Notes: generated from the letters alone by a model not told the origin. Positions 52,129 through 61,134 are shown, counted from the first letter of the stretch. The stretch: DNA of 64,000 bases from CAVXJN01 sp963773585 (GCA_963773585.1 CAVZBR010000006.1:372001-436000); one strand, 5' to 3'. A program made the numbers and translations.

Positions 52129-53487
52129 ATGACGAAAAGAAATCCATCCCTGACTACAGTCGTCGCGGGAACTGCGATGCTCTTGGGGGCACATGCACAT
52201 GGCGCGGGCTTCGCTATTATCGAACAAAGTGTCACCGGCCTTGGCAGCGCGTTCGCCGGCGGTGCCGCGAGCGCCGAAGATGCGAGTACGGTGTATTTCA
52301 ACCCGGCTGGCATGTCGAGGTTGGGGGACTCTGAATACAATTTGGGTCTGCATGTAATCTCGCCCTACAGCCGGTTCCACGGCGATGGCACGTCCAAAAT
52401 CGGTGGGGTCGTACCATTGACTGGCGGAGATGGCGGCGAGGCCGGCGTCACCGGGTACATTCCGAATTTTTACTATGTGCGGCGTTTGAATTCCGACTTC
52501 AGCTTCGGTCTCGGCGTAAACGCGCCGTTCGGCCTGGCGACGGACTACAACGAGGGCTGGGAAGGCCGCTACCATGCACTGAAATCCGAAGTGCTCACCA
52601 TCAATATCAACCCGTCGCTGTCCTGGAAAGTGTCCGAGCATCTGTCCTTGGGTGCCGGAATCAACGTGCAGTACGCCGATGTGCCCGAACTCAGCAACGC
52701 AATCGATTTCGCAACGGTCTGCGGCGCGTACGCCAAAAGCAGCAATCCCACAGTCGCCGCAAGCGCGGCTACTTGCGCCGGTCTACCGACCTCGCGCGAC
52801 GGCAAGGTGAACCTGAATGGCGATGACTGGAGTCTCGGCTTCAACATCGGCTTGCTGTACCAATTCACCGACGCGACACGTGTCGGCGTAGCCTACCGCT
52901 CGAAGGTGGATCACAAGCTTGAGGGAAGAGCCGACTTCACCAATACGCCGACTGGTTTGAGCAATCTCGGCATCTTTGTCGACGACGCCATCAGCGCAGA
53001 TATTACACTGCCGGAAACGCTGTCGGTGAGCGCTTATCACGAGCTGGATCCCCGCTTGGCGGTAATGGGGGATGTTACCTGGACGCGCTGGGATCGGTTC
53101 GATGAACTGCGGGTGAAGTTCAAAAACAATCCGCAAGGCGATCTCGTCACACCCGAGCAGTGGGACAACAGCTTCCGATATTCCCTTGGACTCAGCTACC
53201 GCTACGACGATCGTTGGACCTTACGCACCGGGTTCGCCTATGACGAGACGCCCGTGCCGTCGGCACAACTGCGCACCCCTCGCATCCCGGGAAACAACCG
53301 GCGTTGGCTGGCACTGGGCGCGAGCTACCGCGTTTCGGACCACACCAAGGTCGATCTCGGCTACGCGCACTTATTCGTGAACGACAGCCCGATCAACAAC
53401 ACGAACACGACCGGGGCGACGCTGAACGGAAGCTTCGACCTGGCCGTTGACATCTTCAGTGCCCAAGTAAGAATGATGTTCGATTGA
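52129..53487 (+). CDS. FadL-type outer membrane transport protein 2
   Basis: A 452-residue beta-barrel of the FadL family. Signal MTKRNPSLTTVVAGTAMLLG (cleavage near AHG-AG), plug GFAIIEQSVTGLGSAFAGGAASAEDASTVYFNPAGMSRLG with NPAG, and strands ending in AVDIFSAQVRMMFD. It is closer to E. coli FadL than the first porin and contains two cysteines (CGAYAKS, CAGLP) in an extracellular-type loop. ATG at 52129 is the start, after GCGGA. DsrE2 converges from the other strand. Confidence 0.9.
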   Translation: MTKRNPSLTTVVAGTAMLLGAHAHGAGFAIIEQSVTGLGSAFAGGAASAEDASTVYFNPAGMSRLGDSEYNLGLHVISPYSRFHGDGTSKIGGVVPLTGGDGGEAGVTGYIPNFYYVRRLNSDFSFGLGVNAPFGLATDYNEGWEGRYHALKSEVLTININPSLSWKVSEHLSLGAGINVQYADVPELSNAIDFATVCGAYAKSSNPTVAASAATCAGLPTSRDGKVNLNGDDWSLGFNIGLLYQFTDATRVGVAYRSKVDHKLEGRADFTNTPTGLSNLGIFVDDAISADITLPETLSVSAYHELDPRLAVMGDVTWTRWDRFDELRVKFKNNPQGDLVTPEQWDNSFRYSLGLSYRYDDRWTLRTGFAYDETPVPSAQLRTPRIPGNNRRWLALGASYRVSDHTKVDLGYAHLFVNDSPINNTNTTGATLNGSFDLAVDIFSAQVRMMFD

Positions 53488-53510
53488 ATTGAAATTCACC
53501 GGCGACACGA

Positions 53511-53540
53511 AAAAGGCCGCGCCAGCATGCTGGCGCGGCC
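53511..53540 (-). terminator. Terminator hairpin after dsrE2
   Basis: A 26-nt perfect palindrome at 53515-53540 (GGCCGCGCCAGCA and its inverse) followed on the minus strand by TTTT. It lies between the convergent fadL2 and dsrE2. Confidence 0.8.
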
Positions 53541-53566
53541 CCTTCAATCCGTGACTTGATGTCGTC

Positions 53567-54049
53567 TCAGATATACAAGCAGATATCGGACTCGCCGGCA
53601 AACTCAAAGAATGTAGCGGCACCACCATATTCGATACCGTCGATGAATGCCGAAGGATTCATGTCGAATAAATCGACTGTCATCTGACACGCGATCATTT
53701 TCACGTCCGCCTCCAGGCAAAGGCCGCGCAACTCATCTACGCTGGCGACGCCCTTAGCCTTCATCTTCGACTTCATCATCGCCGTCATCACGGATTCCAT
53801 ACCTGGGATTGCAGTCCCGAGCACCGGAAACCATTTGTCCATACCCATCGGCATCGGCATACCCGGATTACCGAGCGGCGAAACCTTCAATGCCAATTTC
53901 TTCTTCAACAACTGCAGGCCGTAGAAAGTGAAGAAGATCTGGGTTTCATAACCCAACGCCGCTGCGGTCGACGCGAGGATAAACGGAGGATACGCCCAGT
54001 CGAGCGTGCCTTTGGTGGCGATAATTGCCAGCTTTTTTTCGTCTGACAT
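53567..54049 (-). CDS. DsrE2-type sulfur-carrier protein (DsrE/DsrF/DrsH-like)
   Basis: A 160-residue protein of the DsrE fold, which in sulfur oxidisers shuttles persulfide sulfur with TusA and rhodanese. The start KKLAIIATKGTLDWAYPPFILASTAAALGYETQIFFTFYGLQLL and the region DELRGLCLEADVKMIACQMTVDLF are typical; C121 (IACQM) is the likely carrier, with C111 and C157 also present. A hydrophobic Met-rich part at residues 60-95 is typical of DsrE2. It is 53 bp after tusA. Confidence 0.88.
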   Translation of the reverse strand: MSDEKKLAIIATKGTLDWAYPPFILASTAAALGYETQIFFTFYGLQLLKKKLALKVSPLGNPGMPMPMGMDKWFPVLGTAIPGMESVMTAMMKSKMKAKGVASVDELRGLCLEADVKMIACQMTVDLFDMNPSAFIDGIEYGGAATFFEFAGESDICLYI

Positions 54050-54101
54050 ACATTGACTCCCTCATCCGCTCAGCGGTGCCGAGCACCGTCCGCGTGATGA
54101 C

Positions 54102-54332
54102 TTAGGCTTTCTTGATCAAGAAATAGAATTTGCCACCATCTTCGCGGGACTCCATCAGGTTGTTACCTGTCTGCTTGGAGAACGCTTCGAAGTCCTTCAC
54201 CGAACCGGGATCGGTCGCGATGATGTGCAGGACCTGGCCGGAAGACATCCCTGCCAGCGTCTTTTTTGCGCGCAGGATCGGAAGCGGACAATTCAGACCG
54301 CTTGCATCCAGTTCTTGATCGAAATTCGCCAT
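54102..54332 (-). CDS. tusA: Sulfur carrier protein TusA
   Basis: A 76-residue SirA-like carrier. C15 in GLNCPLPILRAKK is the persulfide-bearing cysteine of the CPxP motif. In sulfur oxidisers TusA passes sulfur from rhodanese and DsrE2 to Dsr or Hdr enzymes. The ATG at 54332 has AGGGGAG upstream. The rhodanese gene is 193 bp further upstream on the same strand, and its promoter might be shared. Confidence 0.93.
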   Translation of the reverse strand: MANFDQELDASGLNCPLPILRAKKTLAGMSSGQVLHIIATDPGSVKDFEAFSKQTGNNLMESREDGGKFYFLIKKA

Positions 54333-54525
54333 TGCTCAGCTCCCCTTCAACGATATTAGCTTGTGTTTACCCGTGATATCGGCGTTCGTATTAGCCGCTC
54401 CGGATATTAGAATTCAGCGCTACACTTATATGACAACTATGGCAGAAACGCAAGCGCATCGACACCACCCAGGCACATACCAAACGGCCGTGGATTTCGC
54501 AATTTTTCGACTGTGGTTCAGTCTC

Positions 54526-54855
54526 TTACGCGACGCTCTCGACGACTGGCAGACCTTGGCGAGCCCAGCCCATAATGCCACCCCGAAGATTATAGACGCT
54601 GTCGAATCCCCGTTCCGACAGGAACATGCACGCCTGAGTGGAGCGCGCGCCAGTGCGGCAATAGAGCACGATTTCGTGGTTGCGGTTCAACTCATCCGCC
54701 CGGAGGGGCAGCAGGTGCAACGGCAGTTGCTCTCCCCCCGGAATTACGCCCTGCGCAACCTCACCCGCGGACCGAACGTCGATTAACCGAAACTTCTTGT
54801 CCTCTTCAAGCCACTGCACCAAAACCTGCGGTTCGATTTCCTGGATTGGGTTCAC
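54526..54855 (-). CDS. Single-domain rhodanese
   Basis: A 109-residue sulfurtransferase. Active-site C66 in VLYCRTGARS is complete, with the upstream FRLIDVRSAGEVAQGVIPGG helix region. It would load sulfur from thiosulfate or GSSH onto TusA. No signal peptide, so it works in the cytoplasm. It forms a rhodanese-tusA-dsrE2 set. The gene is near a palindromic AT-rich element at 54895. Confidence 0.92.
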   Translation of the reverse strand: MNPIQEIEPQVLVQWLEEDKKFRLIDVRSAGEVAQGVIPGGEQLPLHLLPLRADELNRNHEIVLYCRTGARSTQACMFLSERGFDSVYNLRGGIMGWARQGLPVVESVA

Positions 54856-54894
54856 TTTGCCTCCTGCGGATCAGCCATCGACGCCAATGCTTAG

Positions 54895-54916
54895 TATATA
54901 AGTTTTTTATTATATA
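54895..54916. promoter_or_regulatory. TATATAA-N8-TTATATA inverted repeat upstream of rhodanese
   Basis: An exact 7-8-7 palindrome 40 bp before the rhodanese start, in AT-rich DNA. It could be an operator for the sulfur-relay genes or simply part of a promoter. Confidence 0.35.
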
Positions 54917-55041
54917 GATGAGGGCGCGGGCACTCAATCGCGCAGGACTTTCACATCTGCGCCTGGCTCTGACTCTGGAATCCGGTATTATCGAGCGCGT
55001 CTCTTTCAAATCCGCTCGCAACCACGATCACCCACCAAAGC

Positions 55042-56475
55042 ATGTTGAGCCGCCTGGTAGCCCTGTTCCTTTCCCTTGTCATGGGAATTTCCTCTACGGC
55101 AGCCGCCGAAATCCAATTGCCGGATATCGGGGATCCGTCAGGGTCCGCGATCTCACCGGACCAGGAACGCGCACTCGGTGAAAGCGTAATGCGGCGGTTA
55201 CATCAGGAATTGCTCATCATGGATGACCCGCTGCTACAGAGTTACATCGATTCGCTGGGCTACAGGCTGGTATCCCACAGCGATCGGCCGAGCGAACACT
55301 TCACGTTCTTCATAGTCCACGACTCCAGCATCAACGCCTTCGCCGCGCCGGGTGGTTACGTCGGAGTCAATTCGGGCTTGATTCTCACGACCGAATCCGA
55401 AAGCGAACTCGCAGCGGTGATGGCCCACGAAATCACGCACGTCACGCAGCGCCACATGGCACGCACCTATGAAGCGGCAGGGCACTACCGCATGGCCGCC
55501 GCCATCGCGCTGCTCGCCGCGATTCTGGTCGGCGGGCATAGCGACCAAATGGCACAGGCCGCAATCGCCGGTGGCGTCGCAGCCAGTGCTCAGATGCAGA
55601 TCAACTTCACCCGAGCCAACGAGCGGGAGGCCGATCGCCTGGGCATCCAGACCATGGCCGCCGCTGGCTATGACCCCGACAGCATGGCCACGTTCTTCGA
55701 ACGCATGCAGCGCACTTCGCGTCTGTATGGGACACGACCACCGGAATTTCTCAGCACTCACCCGGTAACCACGACGCGTATCGCCGAAGCCCGCAGTCTT
55801 GCGCACAGCTTCGGCGCGCCGAAATCCCGCGACCAGACCAGTTACCAGTTGATGCGCGCGCGCCTGCGCGTGCTCGGCGACAAAGATCCACGGACCGCCG
55901 AGCGGCTGTTCTCGGAAGAGATGCAAAAAGGAGAAAAGGATCAGACCGCAGCGCGATACGGCGATGCGCTTGCGCTGCTGACCGAGGGTAAGGCGGACGA
56001 AGCCCGCAAACAGGCCGATCATCTGTTGCAGACCGACCCGGACCGGATCGCGTACCTTATATTGAGCGCACGCATCGATATGGCGCGGGGTCGCCATCAA
56101 CAAGCGCTGGACACATTTCGACGCGCTTTACTGAACTATCCCGCCAATTATCCACTGAGTTATTTCTACGCCGAAGCGCTGCTGAGCGTCGACAAAGCGG
56201 CAGAAGCACGCGATGTGTTGCACAAATACATGAACAGCAGCGCTCCCAACGGTGCTGTGTTTAAACTCTATGCCCAAGCTGCCGGCGCGTCGGGACACCT
56301 TGCCGAGGCCTATCGCAACATGGCCGAATACTATTTCCTCAATGGCCAGACACACGCAGCGATCGATCAACTCACCCGCGCCTCCCAGCTTAAGGACGTC
56401 GATTTCTACGAGGCGTCACAAATCGAAGCACGACTGCAGGAGTTGAAACGGATCGCCGCCGACGAGCGCGAGTGA
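55042..56475 (+). CDS. bepA: BepA-like periplasmic M48 metalloprotease with TPR domain
   Basis: A 477-residue exported protease acting on outer-membrane assembly. Signal MLSRLVALFLSLVMGISSTA (near AAAE), M48 zinc motif MAHEITHVTQRH, third ligand in ANEREADRLGIQTM and active-site loop STHPVTTTRIAEA; a TPR region from about residue 285 (LFSEEMQKGEKDQTAARYGDALALL...) completes it. BepA degrades stalled LptD and assists BAM substrates. Start ATG at 55042. It is divergent from the rhodanese, with 186 bp between. Confidence 0.9.
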   Translation: MLSRLVALFLSLVMGISSTAAAEIQLPDIGDPSGSAISPDQERALGESVMRRLHQELLIMDDPLLQSYIDSLGYRLVSHSDRPSEHFTFFIVHDSSINAFAAPGGYVGVNSGLILTTESESELAAVMAHEITHVTQRHMARTYEAAGHYRMAAAIALLAAILVGGHSDQMAQAAIAGGVAASAQMQINFTRANEREADRLGIQTMAAAGYDPDSMATFFERMQRTSRLYGTRPPEFLSTHPVTTTRIAEARSLAHSFGAPKSRDQTSYQLMRARLRVLGDKDPRTAERLFSEEMQKGEKDQTAARYGDALALLTEGKADEARKQADHLLQTDPDRIAYLILSARIDMARGRHQQALDTFRRALLNYPANYPLSYFYAEALLSVDKAAEARDVLHKYMNSSAPNGAVFKLYAQAAGASGHLAEAYRNMAEYYFLNGQTHAAIDQLTRASQLKDVDFYEASQIEARLQELKRIAADERE

Positions 56476-56717
56476 CGCGCAATTATTCTTTTATATTAGC
56501 GATTCTTAACATTCTGGGCTTTTCCCCTTTCCCTCTTGCGATCTGTGCTTGTTTGGGTATGCTAGTCGCCAAGCTGCGCTCAATTCCGGATATGCAGTGA
56601 AAATAATTACACCGGTTGCCGCGAAGCGGCCTTCAATAATTTAGGTGTACATCGGTGCTCTGCGCCGACTGATCACCAACATAAAGCATCCAAACGTAAC
56701 GTATCGAGGAGGAAATC
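56476..56717 (+). promoter_or_regulatory. Region upstream of soxX with a possible promoter
   Basis: 242 bp without a gene. A weak sigma-70-like pair is TTGCGA (56536-56541), 16 bp, TATGCT (56558-56563). A small hairpin GCCGC-GAA-GCGGC follows near 56620. No recognisable riboswitch. Confidence 0.3.
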
Positions 56718-57107
56718 ATGCGGCACACCGCAAAGTTGATCTCCACCGTAGCATCCGTGGCCGCGCTGCTCGGCAGCATGGCACTCGCCTCCACGGGCGC
56801 TCTGGCGGCCGATGATGACAGTGATAAGAACATGACGCCCGTCGAGCAAGGCAAAAAGATTGCTTTCGACCGCAAGAAAGGCAACTGCCTCGCATGCCAC
56901 CAGATCGACGACGGTAGCCTGCCCGGCAATATCGGACCACCGCTGGTCGCCATGAAGGCCCGCTTCCCGGACAAAGAAAAGCTGCGTCAGCAGATCGCTG
57001 ATCCGACCCAGAACAATCCGGGAACGGCAATGCCGCCTTTCGGCAAGAACAAGATCCTCAGCAAGGATGAAATCGACAAAGTGGTCGAATATATCTACAC
57101 GCTTTGA
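56718..57107 (+). CDS. soxX: Sulfur oxidation c-type cytochrome SoxX
   Basis: A 129-residue periplasmic monoheme cytochrome, subunit of the SoxAX complex that couples thiosulfate to SoxY. Signal MRHTAKLISTVASVAALLGS (near ALA-AD), heme motif C57-L-A-C60-H61 and axial Met in TAMPPFGK (M105). RBS GAGGAGG precedes the ATG at 56718. First gene of soxXYZA. Confidence 0.93.
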   Translation: MRHTAKLISTVASVAALLGSMALASTGALAADDDSDKNMTPVEQGKKIAFDRKKGNCLACHQIDDGSLPGNIGPPLVAMKARFPDKEKLRQQIADPTQNNPGTAMPPFGKNKILSKDEIDKVVEYIYTL

Positions 57108-57175
57108 GGACCTGAATTGGATCCGCCGGTGGCGGATCCATCAATAAAGATGTCGACTAATAGGAGAGTGCAGTC

Positions 57176-57649
57176 GTGAGTGATATCAAACGCAGAACCT
57201 TGCTGAGGGGTACGCTGGCTGCGAGCGTGGTCGGTGTAGCGGCCGGTGCCGGTCTGCTGACGCCGCGGATGGTGTTGGCGGCGTGGCCTGAGAAGGCTTT
57301 CGATGCCAAGAGCGTGGACGCGGCGCTGCAGGCATTGACAGGCAAAGGCGATGCGAGCCAGAGCAACGACATCGAGATCAAAGCCCCGCCGATTGCCGAG
57401 AATGGCGCGGTGGTCGGTGTGACGGTCTCTTCGAGCCTACCCAACGTGGAATCGATTTCCATTCTCGCCGAAAAGAACGCCTCGCCGCTGGCGGCGAGCT
57501 TCAACTTGGCCTCCAACACCGAGCCTTTCGTGGGCACCCGCATCAAGGTGGCCAAGACCTCCAACATCATCGCGGTGGTGCGCTCCGGCGGCAAGCTCTA
57601 CAGCGCCAGCCGGGAAGTGAAGGTCACCATTGGCGGCTGCGGCGGTTAA
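57176..57649 (+). CDS. soxY: Thiosulfate oxidation carrier protein SoxY
   Basis: A 157-residue carrier on whose C-terminal cysteine the sulfur atoms are bound during oxidation. Tat-type signal (KRRTLLRGTLAASVVG) and the C-terminal swinging arm TIGGCGG with C155. Start is a GTG at 57176, after AGGAGAG. soxZ is 47 bp downstream. Confidence 0.95.
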   Translation: MSDIKRRTLLRGTLAASVVGVAAGAGLLTPRMVLAAWPEKAFDAKSVDAALQALTGKGDASQSNDIEIKAPPIAENGAVVGVTVSSSLPNVESISILAEKNASPLAASFNLASNTEPFVGTRIKVAKTSNIIAVVRSGGKLYSASREVKVTIGGCGG

Positions 57650-57696
57650 GGGCCAAGGCGCAAGTCAACGGCAAGGATTGAACAGAGGACACGACA

Positions 57697-58011
57697 ATGT
57701 CAGGTATCAAAGCACGTGCCCAGGTACAGGGCGACACCACTACGGTCAAGGCGCTGATCAGTCATCCGATGGAGACGGGTCTGCGTAAAGACAAGGCTAC
57801 CGGCAAGCCGATTCCGGCCCATTTCATCCAGGAGCTGAAGGTCGATCACAGCGGCAAGAATGTGCTCGACTGCCTGTGGGGCCCGGCGGTTTCCAAAAAC
57901 CCCTACTTGTTCTTCAAGTTCAAGGGCGCCAAGGCCGGTGACAAGATCACCATCTCCTGGGTCGACAACAAGGGCGAGAAAGAGTCCGAGAGCTTCGAGA
58001 TCAAAGCCTAG
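57697..58011 (+). CDS. soxZ: Thiosulfate oxidation carrier complex protein SoxZ
   Basis: A 104-residue partner of SoxY, without its own signal peptide; it is exported with SoxY. The body includes VKALISHPMETGLRKDKATGKPIPAHFIQEL and GPAVSKNPYLFFKFKGAKAGDKITISWVDNKGE, the two conserved SoxZ blocks. AGAGGAC precedes the ATG. soxA follows 37 bp later. Confidence 0.95.
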   Translation: MSGIKARAQVQGDTTTVKALISHPMETGLRKDKATGKPIPAHFIQELKVDHSGKNVLDCLWGPAVSKNPYLFFKFKGAKAGDKITISWVDNKGEKESESFEIKA

Positions 58012-58048
58012 TTCCGATCGGTTTCCGCGATACTGGAGGAGAAAATAG

Positions 58049-58912
58049 ATGAAGAAACTTCTGCTCGTTGCCACTGCACTGGGAGTCATCGGCGCTGCGC
58101 CGATGATCGCCCAGGCCACGCCGCAGGATGACCTGTCGGCATTCCGAGCGTACTTCAAGCAGCGATTCCCGAATGTACCATTCGAGGATTTCAAGAACGG
58201 TATTTATGCACTTGATAAAGACCGTCGCGCAGCTTGGGAGGATTTCGAGGCTTTCGCACCTCCGTATGAGGAAGGCGTCGAAATCGGCAAAAAGCTGTTC
58301 AACAAGCCCTTTGCCAATGGTAAGACTTACGCCAGCTGCTTCCAGAACGGCGGTATCGGCGTGCGCCAGAACTATCCGCACTTCGATGCGAACACCGGAG
58401 AAGTCGTGACGCTGGAAGGCGCCATCAACGACTGCCGCGTCAAAAACGGCGAGAAGCCGCTGAAATGGAAGAAAGGTGACTTGGCCGCTATTTCCGCGTA
58501 CATGGGCTACACCTCCCGGGGCAACAAAATCAACGTCAAGATTCCCGACGATCCCCGGGCGCTGGCGATCTATGAGCGCGGAAAGCATTTCTTCTATGCC
58601 AAGCGTGGGCAATTGAATTTTTCCTGTGCCGATTGCCACGTCTACAATTCGGGCAACATGGCGCGCGCCAATTTGCTGAGCCCGGCCTTGGGCCAGGTTA
58701 CGCATTTCCCGGTGTGGCGTAAGAAATGGGCCGGCAAATCCGGTGGCGCGTTGGGTGGATTCGGCACCTTGCATCGTCGTTATGGCGGTTGCAACAAACA
58801 GGTCCGTGCGAAGCCGTTCAAAGCGCAAGGCGATGAATACAAGGCGCTGGAATATTTCCATACTTACATGAGCAATGGTCAGGAAGTGAACGCGCCCTCG
58901 CTGCGGCAATAA
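58049..58912 (+). CDS. soxA: Sulfur oxidation c-type cytochrome SoxA, single-heme type
   Basis: A 287-residue SoxA subunit. Signal MKKLLLVATALGVIGAAPMI (near AQA-TP). It has one CxxCH (C193-A-D-C196-H197); the N-terminal heme site of diheme SoxA is replaced by C97 and C129, positioned for a disulfide. C248 in RRYGGCNKQ is the active-site cysteine that becomes cysteine persulfide. It joins thiosulfate to SoxY with SoxX. GGAGG precedes the ATG; a terminator follows at 58966. Confidence 0.94.
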   Translation: MKKLLLVATALGVIGAAPMIAQATPQDDLSAFRAYFKQRFPNVPFEDFKNGIYALDKDRRAAWEDFEAFAPPYEEGVEIGKKLFNKPFANGKTYASCFQNGGIGVRQNYPHFDANTGEVVTLEGAINDCRVKNGEKPLKWKKGDLAAISAYMGYTSRGNKINVKIPDDPRALAIYERGKHFFYAKRGQLNFSCADCHVYNSGNMARANLLSPALGQVTHFPVWRKKWAGKSGGALGGFGTLHRRYGGCNKQVRAKPFKAQGDEYKALEYFHTYMSNGQEVNAPSLRQ

Positions 58913-58965
58913 GGCGCAACCGCAACAGTTCTTTTTCTTAGCGAAAAAGGAACTAAGCGTAAAAG

Positions 58966-58994
58966 GCCCGGTCCTAAGGATCGGGCTTTTTTTT
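58966..58994 (+). terminator. Rho-independent terminator after soxA
   Basis: Stem GCCCG-TCC / TAA / GGA-CGGGC (one mismatch) at 58966-58986 followed by eight T. It separates soxXYZA from soxB. Confidence 0.9.
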
Positions 58995-59070
58995 GTAAGC
59001 AGAGTGGTGCCGGCTCCCGCGCTGTTACCGCCATCGTCGGTAGTAATTTGGCCGGGCAGCGGGTATGATT

Positions 59071-59103
59071 GGCCGATAAAACCAGTATAAAAGGCGGATA
59101 AAA
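59071..59103 (+). promoter_or_regulatory. Direct repeat GGC(C/G)GATAAAA upstream of soxB
   Basis: GGCCGATAAAA at 59071-59081 and GGCGGATAAAA at 59093-59103, 22 bp apart, on either side of a TATAAAA. The spacing of about two helical turns suggests a regulator site for soxB; the 297-bp gap from soxA otherwise holds only the terminator and this element. Confidence 0.4.
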
Positions 59104-59209
59104 TTACTGCCTACACAACCCCTTAGATGACACGCAGCAGCCCTTTCCGAGTCCTGCGCGCGCCCAGTAATCAGCCGCTAGATCCAAGTTTCTCTGGAGG
59201 TAGAACAAG

Positions 59210-61015
59210 ATGAATATGTCCCGTCGCGAGTTCCTGCAGATGTTGGCCATTGCCAGCGCCGCCGGCTTCAACCTGAGCGCCTACGGCACGAGCTCGCAAG
59301 CGGGCGAGTCAGCAGTCAGCAAGCCAGGCGCAGGTGCGAAGACGCAAAAAGGTCCGAGTAATCTGTACGAGCTGCCCCCGTTCGGGAACGTTTCGCTGTT
59401 GCATTACACCGACTGCCACGGCCAATTGCTTCCGATTTACTTCCGCGAGCCGAATATCAACCTGGGTGTAGCCGACATGCGCGGAAGGCCGCCGCACATC
59501 GTTGGTGAACAGTTTCTGAAGTTCTATGACGTTAAGGACAATACGCCGCGCGCGCACGCATTCACCTATCTGGACTATGTCGAGGCAGCACAGAAGTACG
59601 GAAAGCTGGGAGGCTTCGCTCATCTCTCTACCCTGGTGAAAACAATGCGCGATCAACGCCCGGGAGCACTTCTGCTCGACGGCGGCGACACCTGGGGCGG
59701 CGGCTCCGGCACCGGACTATGGACCAATGCTCAAGACATGGTCGATGCCCAGAAGCTGCTCGGCGTGGATGTCATGACCGGCCACTGGGAGTTCACGTTC
59801 GGGGCTGATCGTGTCAAAGAAATCATCGAGAAGGATTTCGCCGGGCATATCGATTTCGTCGCACAAAACGTCGTCGATAACGACTGGGGCGAGCAGGTCT
59901 TCACACCCTACGTCATCAAGGAAATGAAGGGAGTCCCGGTCGCAATTATCGGTCAATCTTTCCCCTATACCCCCATCGCCAACCCTCGTTACCTGATCCC
60001 GAACTGGTCATTCGGAATCCGCGACGACAGCATGCAGAAAATGGTCGACAAAGCCCGCTCGGAAGGCGCGCAGGTGGTGGTCGTGCTCTCGCACAATGGC
60101 ATGGACGTCGATCTGAAGATGGCCAGCCGAGTCAACGGCATTGACGCCATTATGGGGGGCCACACGCACGATGCGGTCCCGCAGCCGGTCGAAGTCTCGA
60201 CTCCGAACGGCGGCAAGTGCCTGGTCACCAACGCAGGCTCCAACGGCAAGTTCCTGGCCGTCCTGGATTTCGACGTCAAGGACGGGAAAGTGCGCGACTA
60301 TCGCTATCGCTTGTTACCGGTGTTCTCGAACTTCATCGAGCCAGACCCGGCGATGACGGCGTACATCGAGAAGATGCGCAACCAGGATGTGTCCTACAAC
60401 GGCGAAAAATTCAATATGAAAAAGCGCCTGGAAGAGCAATTGGCCGTAACCGACGATCTGCTCTACCGGCGCGGCAACTTCAACGGTACGTTCGATCAGC
60501 TGATTTGCGATGCGTTGATGGCGGTGCAGGATACGCCGATTTCGTTCTCGCCGGGATTTCGCTGGGGTGTGAGCGTGCTTCCTGGGCAACCCATCACATT
60601 CGAACATGTGATGTCTCAAACTGCCCTCACCTATCCGGTAGTCACCCGCAATGAAATGTCCGGCGAGATGATCAAAACGATCCTCGAGGACGTTGCGGAC
60701 AATCTGTTCAACACGGATCCATACTATCAACAGGGCGGAGATATGGTGCGGGTGGGCGGTCTGAAGTATGCCATCGATCCGACCAAAGAGATCGGGCAAC
60801 GCATCACCGATATGCAACTCGACGGCAGCCCGATCGACGCCAATAAAACCTATCCCGTTGCCGGATGGGCCAGCGTCGCGCAACCTTTGGAAGGGAAACC
60901 GATTTGGGACTTGGTCGCGGAATATTGCCGCGACCGCAAGAACGTCAAGATCTCGGAACTCAATGTCCCACAGATCAAGGGCATCCATGACAACCCGGGA
61001 ATTGCGGACGTCTGA
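59210..61015 (+). CDS. soxB: Thiosulfohydrolase SoxB
   Basis: A 601-residue dimanganese 5'-nucleotidase-fold enzyme that releases sulfate from SoxY-bound S-thiosulfonate. Tat signal MSRREFLQMLAIASAAGFNL (the SRREFLQ motif), metal motifs YTDCHGQLLPIYF, LLDGGDTWGGGSGT, TGHWEFTFG, VLSHNGMDVDLK and GGHTHDAVPQP. SoxB normally has GHWEF where other 5'-nucleotidases have GNHEF, so this is not a defect. RBS GGAGGT precedes ATG 59210. A strong terminator follows. Confidence 0.96.
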   Translation: MNMSRREFLQMLAIASAAGFNLSAYGTSSQAGESAVSKPGAGAKTQKGPSNLYELPPFGNVSLLHYTDCHGQLLPIYFREPNINLGVADMRGRPPHIVGEQFLKFYDVKDNTPRAHAFTYLDYVEAAQKYGKLGGFAHLSTLVKTMRDQRPGALLLDGGDTWGGGSGTGLWTNAQDMVDAQKLLGVDVMTGHWEFTFGADRVKEIIEKDFAGHIDFVAQNVVDNDWGEQVFTPYVIKEMKGVPVAIIGQSFPYTPIANPRYLIPNWSFGIRDDSMQKMVDKARSEGAQVVVVLSHNGMDVDLKMASRVNGIDAIMGGHTHDAVPQPVEVSTPNGGKCLVTNAGSNGKFLAVLDFDVKDGKVRDYRYRLLPVFSNFIEPDPAMTAYIEKMRNQDVSYNGEKFNMKKRLEEQLAVTDDLLYRRGNFNGTFDQLICDALMAVQDTPISFSPGFRWGVSVLPGQPITFEHVMSQTALTYPVVTRNEMSGEMIKTILEDVADNLFNTDPYYQQGGDMVRVGGLKYAIDPTKEIGQRITDMQLDGSPIDANKTYPVAGWASVAQPLEGKPIWDLVAEYCRDRKNVKISELNVPQIKGIHDNPGIADV

Positions 61016-61031
61016 AACGAGATCGCGTTCT

Positions 61032-61070
61032 GCAATAAAAAAGCCCCGCAGCGCGGGGCTTTTTTATTGC
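61032..61070. terminator. Bidirectional rho-independent terminator after soxB
   Basis: An 18-bp perfect stem (GCAATAAAAAAGCCCCGC and its inverse) around a 3-nt loop, with A- and T-runs in the outer stem; works in both directions. Confidence 0.92.
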
Positions 61071-61134
61071 TCTTAAAGCGGGTTCCGGAGATGCCTCCTC
61101 AAAACGAAGTCGCACTACGGATGGGCTTTGAATT

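Noticed and set aside
59800..59830. SoxB with a broken GNHEF motif (GHWEF)
   Set aside because: GHWEF is the normal form in SoxB proteins.
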